Shown: positions 24,645 through 34,081 of the stretch, in pieces | How the letters are laid out: each line of letters opens with the position of its first letter | Numbering within the stretch: the first letter of the stretch is position 1 | Assembly: GCA_017851655.1 (NCBI GenBank) | Contig: JAFMMH010000008.1 | Location: 1-44,695 of the forward strand | Direction: 5' to 3' | Length of the DNA: 44,695 nucleotides | DNA from: Flavobacteriaceae bacterium | GTDB taxonomy: Bacteria > Bacteroidota > Bacteroidia > Flavobacteriales > Flavobacteriaceae | The notes under the pieces: model-generated | The model's database searches: none | What the model saw: the letters and a program-made list of their open reading frames with translations, nothing else | Told to the model about the DNA's origin: nothing | Program-made: the position numbers and the translations under genes

Positions 24645-25756
24645 CTATTGGGCTGATTTATTAACCTTGTAAGTTGAAGTGCCATTTCCGCAAAAAGCAT
24701 TTTTGCATTGGCATTTCGCTGAATAAAATAATAATGTTCTTCAAATAGATTAATTAGTGGTATTACATTTGAACTATGAACATATGGAGCGAGTTTTTCA
24801 ATTTTAAACCCACTTCCAGATTGATAATGAACCAAGTTTGATGTATTGTAATTGGTTAAAAATGCATCTCTAAAGAGTTGAATACCAAAACTTAAAAAAG
24901 ATTTTTGCTTCTCTCTACCCAAAACCGCAATATCGCCGGACCATTTCATTAGATCTACAACAACAGCCTTATTTCCTTTTGCTTTAAAAGCATAGCGTAA
25001 TCCTTCTAAAAGAAGTGTCTCATACTCTTTCTCTTCCTCATTTCCCATAAGTTTATAAAGCTTTCTTAAGCTTCCATTCGCTTGAATGAGTAATTGTCTT
25101 TTGCTGGGATTGGTATCTGAAATTTCCTTTGCTAAAGCCGCTTCCTCAATGGGTCCTAAACTAATTTCCTGACATCTAGACAATACAGTGGGGAGCACGT
25201 TTTCTATAGATTCCGCAAGTAATATAAAATAGGTGTTTTGAGGAGGCTCTTCTAGCAACTTCAGAAAGGCATTTGAAGCTGATGCATTCATTTTCTCTAA
25301 ACCCCAAAGAACACAAATTTTGTTTCCTCCACTAAATGTTTTCAAGTAAAGTGTATGATGTAATTTTTCAATCTCTGAAACTCCGATCATACCTTGTTTG
25401 TTTCCAACGTCAATAAGGTCAAACCAATCTGTATAATTTCCGTAGGGTTGCTGATCCAAAAATGCGGTCCACTCACGAGCATAATCTTGAGAGGTTGTAA
25501 TCTTTTCAGATCCTCTTTTTACGACTGGATAAACAAAATGTAGGTCAGGATGTTGAGCGGATTTACCGAGCTTAATTTGTTGATCAGGATTGATATCAGT
25601 TTCTAATAATCCTAAACAAAATTCAATAGCAAGTGGTAGGCCTCCAAATCCAGAAGGAGATATAAAGAGCTGTGCATGAGGAACTTGACTCGATGAAATT
25701 AGGTATTCCAGATGTTTTTTCGTGTGTTCTTGCCCGACAACGTGTTTCCAAACCAT
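24641..25756 (-). CDS. holB: DNA polymerase III subunit delta prime
   Basis: Delta prime is part of the clamp loader that places the beta sliding clamp on DNA. The 371-residue protein begins MVWKHVVGQEHTKKHLEYLISSSQVPHAQLFISPSGFGGLPLA. As in delta prime, the P-loop is degenerate and does not bind ATP. ICVLWGLEKMNASASNAFLKLLEEPPQNTYFILLAESIENVLPTVLSRCQ shows the sensor 1 region and the SRC motif. The C-terminal half is the collar domain. It diverges from pgk. A near-match -7 box (TATCTTTA at 25760-25767) lies three bases upstream, suggesting a leaderless transcript. Confidence 0.92.
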   Translation of the reverse strand: MVWKHVVGQEHTKKHLEYLISSSQVPHAQLFISPSGFGGLPLAIEFCLGLLETDINPDQQIKLGKSAQHPDLHFVYPVVKRGSEKITTSQDYAREWTAFLDQQPYGNYTDWFDLIDVGNKQGMIGVSEIEKLHHTLYLKTFSGGNKICVLWGLEKMNASASNAFLKLLEEPPQNTYFILLAESIENVLPTVLSRCQEISLGPIEEAALAKEISDTNPSKRQLLIQANGSLRKLYKLMGNEEEKEYETLLLEGLRYAFKAKGNKAVVVDLMKWSGDIAVLGREKQKSFLSFGIQLFRDAFLTNYNTSNLVHYQSGSGFKIEKLAPYVHSSNVIPLINLFEEHYYFIQRNANAKMLFAEMALQLTRLINQPNS

Positions 25757-25759
25757 GAG

Positions 25760-25767
25760 TAAAGATA
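25760..25767 (-). promoter_or_regulatory. Near-consensus -7 box for holB
   Basis: TATCTTTA on the minus strand matches TAnnTTTG at seven of eight positions' worth of fixed bases except the last. It lies only three bases from the holB ATG. Confidence 0.35.
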
Positions 25768-25840
25768 CACTTACTCTTTTGTTTTTTAAAAACGTATTTA
25801 AGTTCTTTCAAAATTCTAGTAGCAAGCATTGGCAATATTG

Positions 25841-25848
25841 TATTTTTG
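25841..25848 (+). promoter_or_regulatory. -7 box for pgk
   Basis: TATTTTTG is an exact TAnnTTTG match, ending 16 bases before the pgk ATG. No clear -33 TTG is seen. Confidence 0.55.
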
Positions 25849-25864
25849 TAAAAAATTTTAACCA

Positions 25865-27052
25865 ATGCGCCTTTTACAACATATAAATTTTCAAAATCAA
25901 AGAGCAATTATTCGTGTGGATTTTAATGTTCCCTTGAATGATAATCTTGAAGTAACAGACAAAACCCGAATTGAAGCGGCAAAACCAACAATAGACTATA
26001 TCCTATCCCAAGGCGGTAGCTGTGTACTTCTATCTCATCTTGGTCGTCCGAAAGGAAACGACCCCCGCTTGTCTTTAAAAAACATTGTTTCAGATGTTTC
26101 TCAGATTTTGGGAGTCCCAGTAGAATTCAGCGAAACAGTAGTAGGAGCTGAAGCAGAAGCCAAGGCAAACGCATTACAACCAGGACAAGTGCTGCTTATG
26201 GAAAACTTGAGATACCATGAAGAAGAAACTGCTGGTGATGTCTCTTTCTCCAAACAACTAGCACAATTAGGCACTATTTATGTCAATGATGCTTTTGGAA
26301 CAGCACATCGTGCGCACGCGTCGACTACGATTATGGCACAATATTTTAACGAAAACAAATGTTTTGGAGCACTTTTAGCCAAGGAAGTCGAAGCGATTGA
26401 TAAGGTTATGAAAGATGGAGAATCCCCAATTGTTGCAATTCTTGGAGGCGCTAAAGTATCTTCAAAAATTACAATCATTGAAACTCTTTTAGATAAAGTA
26501 GACCATTTGATCATTGGAGGAGGGATGGTCTATACTTTTACAAAAGCACTTGGTGGAACAGTGGGAAATTCTATTTGTGAACCAGATTATTGTGACTATG
26601 CATTGGAATTATTAGAGAAAGCAAAACAGAAAGGAGTTACGATTCATTTACCAGTTGATGTTGTAGCAGGAAATGATTTTAGCAATGATGCAGCACAACA
26701 AATTTTTGATAGTAATGCTATTCCCGAGGGATGGGAAGGACTTGATGCAGGTCCAAAAAGTAGAGAGCAGTTTAATGAATTGATTTTAAAATGCAGAACG
26801 ATACTTTGGAATGGTCCTTTGGGGGTATTTGAATTCCCTAACTTTTCAAAAGGGACTATTGCAATAGGAGATTCTATCGGTGCAGCGACCAAGTTAGGTG
26901 CTTTTTCTCTTGTTGGAGGAGGGGATTCCGTAGCAGCAGTAAAGCAATTTGGATTGGCCTCTAAAATGAGCTACATTAGTACTGGAGGAGGCGCAATGCT
27001 TGAAAGCTTAGAGGGGAAAACTCTTCCCGGAATTGCGGCACTGAATGTTTAA
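25865..27052 (+). CDS. pgk: Phosphoglycerate kinase
   Basis: Pgk transfers the phosphate of 1,3-bisphosphoglycerate to ADP in glycolysis and works in reverse in gluconeogenesis. The 395-residue protein has the substrate-binding N-terminal signature AIIRVDFNVPLND and the basic patch SHLGRPKG. VNDAFGTAHRAHAST, the hinge block ILGGAKVSSKI, WNGPLGVFE and the ATP-binding loop LVGGGDSVAAVKQFG with the final STGGGAMLESLEGKTLPGI follow. The length is normal. It is probably cotranscribed with the DUF4837 gene, which starts 31 bases later. Confidence 0.97.
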   Translation: MRLLQHINFQNQRAIIRVDFNVPLNDNLEVTDKTRIEAAKPTIDYILSQGGSCVLLSHLGRPKGNDPRLSLKNIVSDVSQILGVPVEFSETVVGAEAEAKANALQPGQVLLMENLRYHEEETAGDVSFSKQLAQLGTIYVNDAFGTAHRAHASTTIMAQYFNENKCFGALLAKEVEAIDKVMKDGESPIVAILGGAKVSSKITIIETLLDKVDHLIIGGGMVYTFTKALGGTVGNSICEPDYCDYALELLEKAKQKGVTIHLPVDVVAGNDFSNDAAQQIFDSNAIPEGWEGLDAGPKSREQFNELILKCRTILWNGPLGVFEFPNFSKGTIAIGDSIGAATKLGAFSLVGGGDSVAAVKQFGLASKMSYISTGGGAMLESLEGKTLPGIAALNV

Positions 27053-27083
27053 ATGGAACCATTAGTACAAAAAAAGATCTATT

Positions 27084-28061
27084 ATGAATAAGATGTTTAC
27101 TCTTATAGCATTCGTTTTTTTGTTTTGGAATTGTCAAAATGAGGCAAACCAAAAAGACGCTTATGTGCCTGAATCTAGTGGTAAATTAAATCACGTCAAT
27201 GTCGTGATGCCAGAGAAAGACTGGAATTCAAATTTGGGGAATTCGGTACGGGAAACGTTACAGCAAATTTATGAAGGACTTCCTATAGACGAACCGCAAT
27301 TTTCAGTGAATTATTTAAATCCCAAAACCTTTACTGGTTTTGCTCGCCAAGGAAGAAATGTGGTTTGGTTTCAGAAAGATTCAACAGCTCGATTTCAATT
27401 GGCTCAGAATCAATTTGCACGGCCACAAATTTTAGCTCAAATTACTGGCGAGGATACTGAAATTCAGCAGTTTTACTTTGAGGAAAATGCATCATTATTA
27501 ATTCGATCATTTAATGAAAATGAGCGGAAAGAAAAACTGAGAAGAATTAGTAAATCCTTAACGACAGAAAAAACATTACTGAATCGTTTTGGAGTTGAAA
27601 TGGACTATCCATCCGCATATGAAACAGTTAAGGATACTACAAACTTTGTATGGATACAAAAACCCGTTCAGAAAGGACATTTAAACATTATAGCCTACAC
27701 TCTAGGGCAGAGCGCATTAGAAGGAAAGTATTCAGAACGGATTTTAGACATTCGGGATTCTATTGGAAAACTATTTGTTCCTGGACGTTTGAAAGGAAGT
27801 TATTTCATTACTGAAAGAGCATTTTTGCCCTATTTTTATAAAACGGAACTAGACCAGAAAAAAGCGTTTTTAACGAAAGGGACTTGGGAAGTTGCAAATG
27901 ATTTTATGGCAGGACCATTTGTAAACTATGCAGTTCAAGACACAATCAGAAAAAGATGGATTGTAGTAGAAGGATTTGCTTTTGCCCCTTCAGCAAACAA
28001 AAGAGAGTACATGTTTGAATTAAACACAATACTTTCTACGCTAAAGCATAAGGAGAATTAA
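27084..28061 (+). CDS. DUF4837 family lipoprotein
   Basis: This 325-residue protein begins [23 protein letters not shown], a lipoprotein signal peptide with a Cys after FWN. It is therefore probably anchored in a membrane facing the periplasm. The body contains the DUF4837-like segments [35 protein letters not shown] and [14 protein letters not shown], which I recognise as common to Bacteroidota and without known function. It follows pgk and overlaps the convergent tatA by four bases. Confidence 0.82.
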   Translation: MNKMFTLIAFVFLFWNCQNEANQKDAYVPESSGKLNHVNVVMPEKDWNSNLGNSVRETLQQIYEGLPIDEPQFSVNYLNPKTFTGFARQGRNVVWFQKDSTARFQLAQNQFARPQILAQITGEDTEIQQFYFEENASLLIRSFNENERKEKLRRISKSLTTEKTLLNRFGVEMDYPSAYETVKDTTNFVWIQKPVQKGHLNIIAYTLGQSALEGKYSERILDIRDSIGKLFVPGRLKGSYFITERAFLPYFYKTELDQKKAFLTKGTWEVANDFMAGPFVNYAVQDTIRKRWIVVEGFAFAPSANKREYMFELNTILSTLKHKEN

Positions 28062-28255
28062 TCCTTATTTTTTTCCTCTACTTTAGGCTTTTCTTCCTCT
28101 TCTTTGGTGGCATTCTTAAATTCTTTTATTCCGCTACCTAAACCCTTCATGAGCTCAGGAATTTTACGTCCTCCGAAAAGCAGAAGCACCACTGCGATAA
28201 TTAATATAATTTGTGGACCACCGATCATACCTAAAAATGTTAAAGACAACATCAT
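28058..28255 (-). CDS. tatA: Sec-independent protein translocase TatA/TatE
   Basis: TatA forms the pore-associated oligomer of the twin-arginine export system, which moves folded proteins across the inner membrane. The 65-residue protein has a short periplasmic N-terminus, one membrane helix ([20 protein letters not shown]), the hinge [20 protein letters not shown] that starts the amphipathic helix, and a charged [14 protein letters not shown] tail. The ORF-track start at 28429 adds 58 residues that cross the divergent promoters and do not fit the family, so I use the ATG at 28255. TatC is not in the window. Confidence 0.93.
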   Translation of the reverse strand: MMLSLTFLGMIGGPQIILIIAVVLLLFGGRKIPELMKGLGSGIKEFKNATKEEEEKPKVEEKNKD

Positions 28256-28272
28256 TGAATTGTTATTTGAAA

Positions 28273-28280
28273 CAAATGTA
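28273..28280 (-). promoter_or_regulatory. -7 box for tatA
   Basis: TACATTTG on the minus strand is an exact match, 17 bases before the ATG at 28255. It supports the short tatA start. Confidence 0.55.
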
Positions 28281-28324
28281 CAGAAATATTTAGTTTCATA
28301 TACATGAAATTTTAAAGACAAATA

Positions 28325-28353
28325 TTGACCAGATAAAGGATTCCGTATCTTTG
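28325..28353 (+). promoter_or_regulatory. Promoter of the M23-GH3-glycosyltransferase operon
   Basis: TTG at 28325-28327 and TATCTTTG at 28346-28353 are separated by 18 bases. The -7 box ends eight bases before the ATG at 28362, so the leader is minimal. Confidence 0.7.
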
Positions 28354-28361
28354 TTTTGATT

Positions 28362-29240
28362 ATGGATAAAAAAGAGAATAAAAAAAAGAAATTATACAAA
28401 CGATTAATAAGCCCATACCGTATGGTCATTATTAATGAAGAAACGTTTGAAGAACGAATGCAGTTTCGGGTTTCTAAGTTATCATTACTTCTTTTATCGA
28501 CTTTTTCCCTGATTTTTTTAGCGGCAATGTTTTTTATATCTATAGCCTACTCTCCACTTAAAGAATTTATTCCTGGTTATGACTCTTCTGAGTTAAGGAA
28601 AAAAGCGGTTCAAAATCTTTTTATCACAGATTCTTTGATCACTTTATACAACCAAAACATTCAATATTTAAATGCTGTTAAAGCTGTTTTAAATGAAGAG
28701 GTGCGTTTTCAAGACCCAGAATTTTCTTCAGATGGATTATCAACAGAAGATCCAGAACCCCCCACATTTTTTTCTTCTATCCCTGAAGACTCATTGCTTC
28801 GTGCTTTTGTATCACAACAAGACAAATACAATCCAGACTCAACAAATGGAGAAATTCCAATAGAAACGCTTCTTTTACCGCCTGCATTTGGACCAATTTC
28901 CCAAGAATATTTACCCCAAGAAGAGCACTATGCCGTTGATATTGTTTTGGAAGAAAATACTCCTATAAAAGCTATTTCAGACGGACGTGTTATTTTCGCT
29001 GAATGGACAGCAGAAACCGGATATGTGATTATTCTAGATCACAATAAGGGGATTTTATCTGTGTACAAGCACAATGCAGCATTGAGCAAAAGTCAAGGAG
29101 ATATAGTGCAAGGAGGAGAAGTAATTGCACTAGCTGGAAACACCGGAGAGTACACTACAGGATTTCATTTACACTTTGAATTATGGATTGAAGGTTATCC
29201 AATGAATCCCATGAATTTTTTTAATTTTTCGGGGGAATGA
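28362..29240 (+). CDS. M23 family metallopeptidase, membrane anchored
   Basis: This 292-residue protein has a cytoplasmic basic N-terminus, one membrane helix (about residues 42-66), a linker, and a C-terminal LytM/M23 domain. The zinc ligands look intact: HYAVD (His189, Asp193) and the HLH of HLHFELW (His269, His271). M23 enzymes cut peptidoglycan cross-links or act as regulators of amidases; with a full set of ligands this one is probably active in the periplasm. The ORF-track start is a TTG at 28356, and I use the ATG at 28362. It heads a run of four overlapping genes and overlaps the GH3 gene by four bases. Confidence 0.9.
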   Translation: MDKKENKKKKLYKRLISPYRMVIINEETFEERMQFRVSKLSLLLLSTFSLIFLAAMFFISIAYSPLKEFIPGYDSSELRKKAVQNLFITDSLITLYNQNIQYLNAVKAVLNEEVRFQDPEFSSDGLSTEDPEPPTFFSSIPEDSLLRAFVSQQDKYNPDSTNGEIPIETLLLPPAFGPISQEYLPQEEHYAVDIVLEENTPIKAISDGRVIFAEWTAETGYVIILDHNKGILSVYKHNAALSKSQGDIVQGGEVIALAGNTGEYTTGFHLHFELWIEGYPMNPMNFFNFSGE

Positions 29241-30751
29241 TCAAAGAATTAGGGGCAAAAGTCTTCGCGGCTATCATACATAAAAAAAACAAAAAGTGGA
29301 TTCGAGCTCCATTTAAAGCCCAACAAAAAGTCTTTAAGGAGTTAATTCAAAAGGGGAGAGTTACTCAGTTTGGTAAAGAACATCATTTCGAAAAAATCAA
29401 TTCTATAGAAATGTTTAGAGCTCAAGTCCCAATTCGTGATTATGAGGATCTTCGGCCGTATATAGAATCTGTAATCGATGGGAAGCCAGATGTTTTATGG
29501 CCAGGCAGACCCCTTTATTACGCTAAATCGAGTGGGACAACCTCTGGAGCAAAATATATCCCCATTACTGCCGACTCTATGCCACAACATATTCGTGCAG
29601 CAAGAGAAGCGTTATTAAATTATATGCATCAAACAGGAAAGACATCTGCTTTAAAAGGCAGGCATATTTTTTTACAGGGCAGCCCTGTTTTGGAAGATAA
29701 AAACGGAGTAGCATTAGGACGCTTGTCTGGAATTGTAGCGCACTATGTTCCTTCTTATCTTCAAAAAAACAGATTACCAAGTTGGGAAACCAATTGCATT
29801 GAAGACTGGGAAACGAAAGTAGATGCAGTTGTAAATGAAACAATGGAGGAGAACATGACCATTATTGGCGGAATTCCCTCTTGGGTTCAAATGTATTTCG
29901 AACGCCTAATTCATAAATCAGGAAAATCAGTCGGTGAACTTTTCCCTAACTTTTCTCTATTTGTGTACGGTGGAGTTAATTTTGAGCCTTACAGGGGTGT
30001 GTTTAAAAAACTCATTGGGAGAGTTCCAGATAGCATAGAGTTTTATCCCGCCTCCGAAGGGTTTTTTGCATATCAGGATGCACAAGACGACCGAGGCTTA
30101 TTGTTATTGCTGAACCACGGTATATTTTATGAATTTGTCTCAGCAGATACTTTTTTTGAGAAAGAACCTAAATTGTATTCGCTTGAGGAGGTTGAGCTGG
30201 GAATAAATTATGTAATGATTATTTCTACAACTGCTGGATTATGGCGTTACAATATAGGTGACACGATTCAATTCACCAGCTTAGCTCCGTATAAGGTCAT
30301 TGTAAGCGGTAGAATTAAACATTTTATTTCGGCTTTTGGCGAACATGTGATTGTGAGTGAAGTAGAGCAAGCGCTCCAAGAAGCAGTAGCTGCAGATGAA
30401 GCAGATGTGATCATCAGAGAATTTACAGTTGCGCCTCAAGTAAAACCCGAAACAGGACTCCCTTATCATGAATGGTTTATTGAATTTGATCAGGTCCCAA
30501 AAGATATGGAAGCATTTTCTTTGAGGACTGACAAGGCGATGCAACAAAAAAACATTTATTACAATGACCTAATTACAGGGAAGGTACTCCGCCCTCTTGT
30601 AATACGGAAGGTATTCAAAGACGGTTTTAAAAATTACATGAAAAGTATTGGAAAATTGGGAGGCCAAAATAAAGTTCCAAGGGTTTCAGACAATCGCAAA
30701 ATTGCGAATGCCTTAAGTTCCTTTCTAGAGCCCAAAAATGATTTCAAATGA
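29237..30751 (+). CDS. GH3 family acyl-acid-amido synthetase-like enzyme
   Basis: This 504-residue protein belongs to the GH3 branch of the adenylate-forming superfamily. In plants GH3 enzymes join jasmonate or auxin to amino acids; in bacteria the substrates are unknown. The ATP/AMP-binding motif is SSGTTSGAKYIPIT (from Ser98), a second is the EFYPASEGFFAYQ block, and a third is LWRYNIGDTIQFTS. No signal peptide is visible. It overlaps the M23 gene (ATGA) and the glycosyltransferase by four bases each, so expression is tightly linked. An envelope or cell-wall-linked substrate is inferred from those neighbours. Confidence 0.88.
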   Translation: MIKELGAKVFAAIIHKKNKKWIRAPFKAQQKVFKELIQKGRVTQFGKEHHFEKINSIEMFRAQVPIRDYEDLRPYIESVIDGKPDVLWPGRPLYYAKSSGTTSGAKYIPITADSMPQHIRAAREALLNYMHQTGKTSALKGRHIFLQGSPVLEDKNGVALGRLSGIVAHYVPSYLQKNRLPSWETNCIEDWETKVDAVVNETMEENMTIIGGIPSWVQMYFERLIHKSGKSVGELFPNFSLFVYGGVNFEPYRGVFKKLIGRVPDSIEFYPASEGFFAYQDAQDDRGLLLLLNHGIFYEFVSADTFFEKEPKLYSLEEVELGINYVMIISTTAGLWRYNIGDTIQFTSLAPYKVIVSGRIKHFISAFGEHVIVSEVEQALQEAVAADEADVIIREFTVAPQVKPETGLPYHEWFIEFDQVPKDMEAFSLRTDKAMQQKNIYYNDLITGKVLRPLVIRKVFKDGFKNYMKSIGKLGGQNKVPRVSDNRKIANALSSFLEPKNDFK

Positions 30752-31809
30752 ATGCTGAGAAAATAACCTTGGTATACAGTTTAAAAAACACTTTTGTTTT
30801 AAAAGATATCGCTTTATTAGAAGAAATGGGTTATCGCGTTTTGACCCTACAATCAAGACCTTATAAGGGAATTCTTGGATTTTTTTGGAACAGAATTAGA
30901 GAATTTTTTATTGGATTTTTTCTGGTCTATCAATCTCAAGTAGTATTCAGTTGGTTTAATGACTACCATACGACAGCCCCTTTGTTTTGGGCAAAAATAT
31001 TTAGAAAACCTTTTTGTATAATTGTAGGCGGATATGATGCTGTTTCATCAAGATCGTTGGCATATGGTATTTTTTTGAAGAAAAATATAAGGCAAGCCTT
31101 AGCCAGATGGAATTATCAACAAGCAGATCAAATATGGGTAGTTCATAAAAGTTTGGCAAAAGGGTGTCCTCAGGCCAGAACTCAGGACGGGACAATTTCT
31201 GGGATACAAATGTTTATACCAAATTTAGAAACGACTATTCTAGAAATCCCAACAGCTTATAATCCAAGTTTTTGGAAAAAAAAGTCGGTCAAAAAACCTA
31301 AAACCATTCTCACGGTTGCTAATATTTCTGATCAAAGAACCTTTGATAGAAAAGGAATCCCTTTATTTTTAAGTTTGGCCAGGGAATTACCTGATTATCA
31401 TTTTACGATTGCAGGAATAAAAAGTGTAGCACAGTCTGATGAATACCCCGAAAATGTGAACTTAATTGGAACGATAGACGCTTCAGCTTTAGTAACCCTT
31501 TATAGTCAACATCAATTTTACTTTCAAGGGTCTAAAATTGAAGGATTACCCAATGTGTTATGTGAAGCAATGCTATGTGAATGTATTCCAATTGGGTCTA
31601 ATGTCTTTGGAATTCCAGACGCAATCGGATCAACAGGCTTCGTTTTTGAAGGATTTAATGGGCTTCACACTATAGCTTCTTTTTTAGAAGGTTTTGATTT
31701 AAATTCAAAAGTAGGTGAAAAGGCCCGTAAAAGAATCAAAAATAAGTATAGTGTAGAGAAAAGAAAAAACGCTTTCAAAACGTTTATCAATCAAGGAATC
31801 AATGTTTAA
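30748..31809 (+). CDS. Glycosyltransferase, GT4-like
   Basis: This 353-residue protein has an N-terminal region with ITLVYSLKNTFVLKDIALLEEMGYRV and FCIIVGGYDAVSS. Its C-terminal half carries the GT-B, GT4-type signature ILTVANISDQRTFDRKGIPLFLSLARELPDYHFTIAG. SKIEGLPNVLCEAMLCECIPIGSNVFGIPDAIGSTGFVF contains the nucleotide-sugar-binding E-x7-E pattern. It likely adds a sugar from a nucleotide donor in the cytoplasm or at the inner membrane. Acceptor and sugar are unknown. It overlaps the next gene by eight bases. Confidence 0.87.
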   Translation: MNAEKITLVYSLKNTFVLKDIALLEEMGYRVLTLQSRPYKGILGFFWNRIREFFIGFFLVYQSQVVFSWFNDYHTTAPLFWAKIFRKPFCIIVGGYDAVSSRSLAYGIFLKKNIRQALARWNYQQADQIWVVHKSLAKGCPQARTQDGTISGIQMFIPNLETTILEIPTAYNPSFWKKKSVKKPKTILTVANISDQRTFDRKGIPLFLSLARELPDYHFTIAGIKSVAQSDEYPENVNLIGTIDASALVTLYSQHQFYFQGSKIEGLPNVLCEAMLCECIPIGSNVFGIPDAIGSTGFVFEGFNGLHTIASFLEGFDLNSKVGEKARKRIKNKYSVEKRKNAFKTFINQGINV

Positions 31810-32761
31810 AAAAACAGCTGTTTTAGCTTATCCAAGATCGAATAATTTGGGAGATTTTATTCAAAGCATTGCTGCATCTCATTGGATAAAAGACGGTCAG
31901 CCTTTCTATTTAGACAGGGATCAACTTCATCGCTACAATGGTGAAAAAGTAAAGCTGATAATGAACGGATGGTTTATGGAAGCTCCTACACATTGGCCTC
32001 CTTCTAAGAACATTGAGCCCCTCTTTATTTCTTTTCATTTGAACCCAACTGCCGAAAAAGGCATGTTGACTCCTGAGGGGATAGCTTATATAAAACAATA
32101 CCAACCCATTGGGTGTCGGGATTTTTATACACAAAGAACACTTGAAAAGCACGGAATTAAAACCTATTTTTCAGGCTGTTTGACGCTGAGTCTTAAACGA
32201 GAAGCATTTTTAAAAAAGGACATAGAACGGACAGGAATTTTAGTCATTAGTCCATTGGAAAGACTTCTCCCTCAGGGAAAAAATCAAGATTCAAATCTTT
32301 TGAAACGTCAGTTTCTAAATGGGGTACGACAAATTAAGCAACCGTTTAAAAATCAAAGATATAAGCAAGCGACAAAACGCTTGAATGATTTTTTAATACA
32401 GTTAGATGAAGAGATTCAATACCATTCCCAATTACTCGATCCGCAGAGATACTCTGAAACGGAACGAATTCAAGCTGCCGAAGAGCAATTAATGAGAATT
32501 GGGTCAGCCAAAATGGTGATCACCTCAAGAATTCATTCTGCACTTCCAGCGGTAGCATTTGGCACACCGGTACTTTTTCTTTCAGATGGACTCGAACATC
32601 CTAACCAAAAAAGCAGACTGGAAGGGTTGGAATCTTTTTTTAGGATATTAAATACTGAAGCGTTGGTTAAGGAGTCAAATCATATTCCAAATCCAACAAC
32701 AATTCCGGTTGCTATAAAGGAAAGGTTTGAAAAGGAGATTCGCCAGTTTTTAAAAGAGTAA
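31802..32761 (+). CDS. Polysaccharide pyruvyl transferase family protein
   Basis: This 319-residue protein has the N-terminal block AVLAYPRSNNLGDFIQSIAASHWI, which resembles the GNxGD start of the CsaB/PS_pyruv_trans family. Its C-terminal SAKMVITSRIHSALPAVAFGTPVLFLSDGLEHPNQKSRLEGLESFF is the characteristic TSRLH-x-A-x5-GTPV motif. Family members add pyruvate ketals to sugars from phosphoenolpyruvate, though some are glycosyltransferase-like with other roles. With the adjacent GT4 gene it suggests modification of a surface glycan. It ends the four-gene overlapping unit; purD follows after 54 bases with its own promoter. Confidence 0.83.
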   Translation: MFKKTAVLAYPRSNNLGDFIQSIAASHWIKDGQPFYLDRDQLHRYNGEKVKLIMNGWFMEAPTHWPPSKNIEPLFISFHLNPTAEKGMLTPEGIAYIKQYQPIGCRDFYTQRTLEKHGIKTYFSGCLTLSLKREAFLKKDIERTGILVISPLERLLPQGKNQDSNLLKRQFLNGVRQIKQPFKNQRYKQATKRLNDFLIQLDEEIQYHSQLLDPQRYSETERIQAAEEQLMRIGSAKMVITSRIHSALPAVAFGTPVLFLSDGLEHPNQKSRLEGLESFFRILNTEALVKESNHIPNPTTIPVAIKERFEKEIRQFLKE

Positions 32762-32792
32762 TAAACGGATAAAGAGAATGGACATTAGTCAT

Positions 32793-32800
32793 TACCTTTG
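32793..32800 (+). promoter_or_regulatory. -7 box for purD
   Basis: TACCTTTG is an exact TAnnTTTG match, 15 bases before the purD ATG. I see no purine riboswitch-like structure in the short leader. Confidence 0.6.
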
Positions 32801-32815
32801 CAAAAATAAATCGAA

Positions 32816-34081
32816 ATGAATGTACTGGTTATCGGAGCAGGAGGGAGAGAGCATACACTGTGTTGGAAATTAAAACAAAGTTCTAAATGTGGAAGACTTT
32901 ATGCCGCTCCAGGGAACGCAGGAACAGCATCATGTGCTACAAACCTTTCTATTAAAGTAAATGATTTTGAAGGAATTAAAAAGGCAGTAATTGAACATGA
33001 GATTAAATTGGTTGTTGTTGGTCCAGAAGAACCCTTGGTCAATGGTATTCACGACTTTTTTCTGGAAGATCCAGAATTGGCCTCAGTTGGGATCATAGGC
33101 CCAGAAAAAGCTGCAGCTACTTTGGAAGGCAGTAAAGCTTTTGCCAAAGAGTTTATGATAAGACACCAGATTCCAACAGCTGCCTATGCAGAATTTACCG
33201 CAGGGACTGTTTCTGATGGAGAACGTTATTTGGAGTTGAGTAAACCGCCATATGTTTTAAAAGCAGATGGTTTAGCTGCTGGAAAGGGAGTTTTGATCTT
33301 GGAAGATTTGGAAGAAGCAAAAGCAGAATTGCGAAGAATGCTTTTGGAAAAAAAATTCGGAAATGCATCTAGCAAGGTTGTCATTGAGGAATTTTTATCT
33401 GGAATAGAGTTATCATGCTTTGTCCTTACTGATGGCAAATCTTACCTTACATTACCTATGGCGAAAGATTATAAACGCATAGGAGAAGGTGATACTGGAT
33501 TGAATACTGGTGGAATGGGAGCAATATCACCAGTTCCTTTTGTTACAGCAGCATTTAAAGAAAAAATAGATAAGGAAATTGTAAAACCAACCGTAGAAGG
33601 GCTTCAAAAAGACGGGATGCCTTACAAGGGTTTTATTTTTATTGGTTTAATCAAAGTTGGTGATGATGCTAAGGTCATTGAGTATAATGTGAGATTAGGG
33701 GATCCAGAAACAGAAGTTGTGATTCCAAGATTGAAATCGGATCTATTGTCTCTATTCATTGCAGTACATGAAGAACGATTAGGGGAATTTATATTAGACG
33801 TTGAGCCACAAACTGCAGCTACTGTGATGGCTGTTTCAGGAGGTTATCCAGAAGCTTATCAGAATGGGAAAACTATTTTAGGTTTAAATGAAAATGAAAT
33901 GATTTTTCATGCTGGGACATTAGATTCTGGATCAGAAATCGTCACAAATGGAGGGCGTGTTCTGGCCGCTACTTCTTTTGGAGAAGATTTTAAAGCTGCG
34001 GTGGAAAGGTCTTATCTTACCTTAGAAAAAATCAGCTTTGAGGGAATGTACTATCGAAAAGATATTGGATTCGATTTATAA
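32816..34081 (+). CDS. purD: Phosphoribosylamine-glycine ligase (GARS)
   Basis: PurD makes glycinamide ribonucleotide from phosphoribosylamine, glycine and ATP, the second step of purine synthesis. The 421-residue ATP-grasp protein has MNVLVIGAGGREHTLCWKL at the N-terminus and VVVGPEEPLVNGI. The ATP-grasp core is YVLKADGLAAGKGVLI with EEFLSGIELSCFVLTDG, followed by the family block TGGMGAISP and NVRLGDPETEVVIPRL with the metal-binding residues. The gene stands alone, with its own promoter, and overlaps a convergent small membrane-protein gene by six bases. Confidence 0.97.
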   Translation: MNVLVIGAGGREHTLCWKLKQSSKCGRLYAAPGNAGTASCATNLSIKVNDFEGIKKAVIEHEIKLVVVGPEEPLVNGIHDFFLEDPELASVGIIGPEKAAATLEGSKAFAKEFMIRHQIPTAAYAEFTAGTVSDGERYLELSKPPYVLKADGLAAGKGVLILEDLEEAKAELRRMLLEKKFGNASSKVVIEEFLSGIELSCFVLTDGKSYLTLPMAKDYKRIGEGDTGLNTGGMGAISPVPFVTAAFKEKIDKEIVKPTVEGLQKDGMPYKGFIFIGLIKVGDDAKVIEYNVRLGDPETEVVIPRLKSDLLSLFIAVHEERLGEFILDVEPQTAATVMAVSGGYPEAYQNGKTILGLNENEMIFHAGTLDSGSEIVTNGGRVLAATSFGEDFKAAVERSYLTLEKISFEGMYYRKDIGFDL

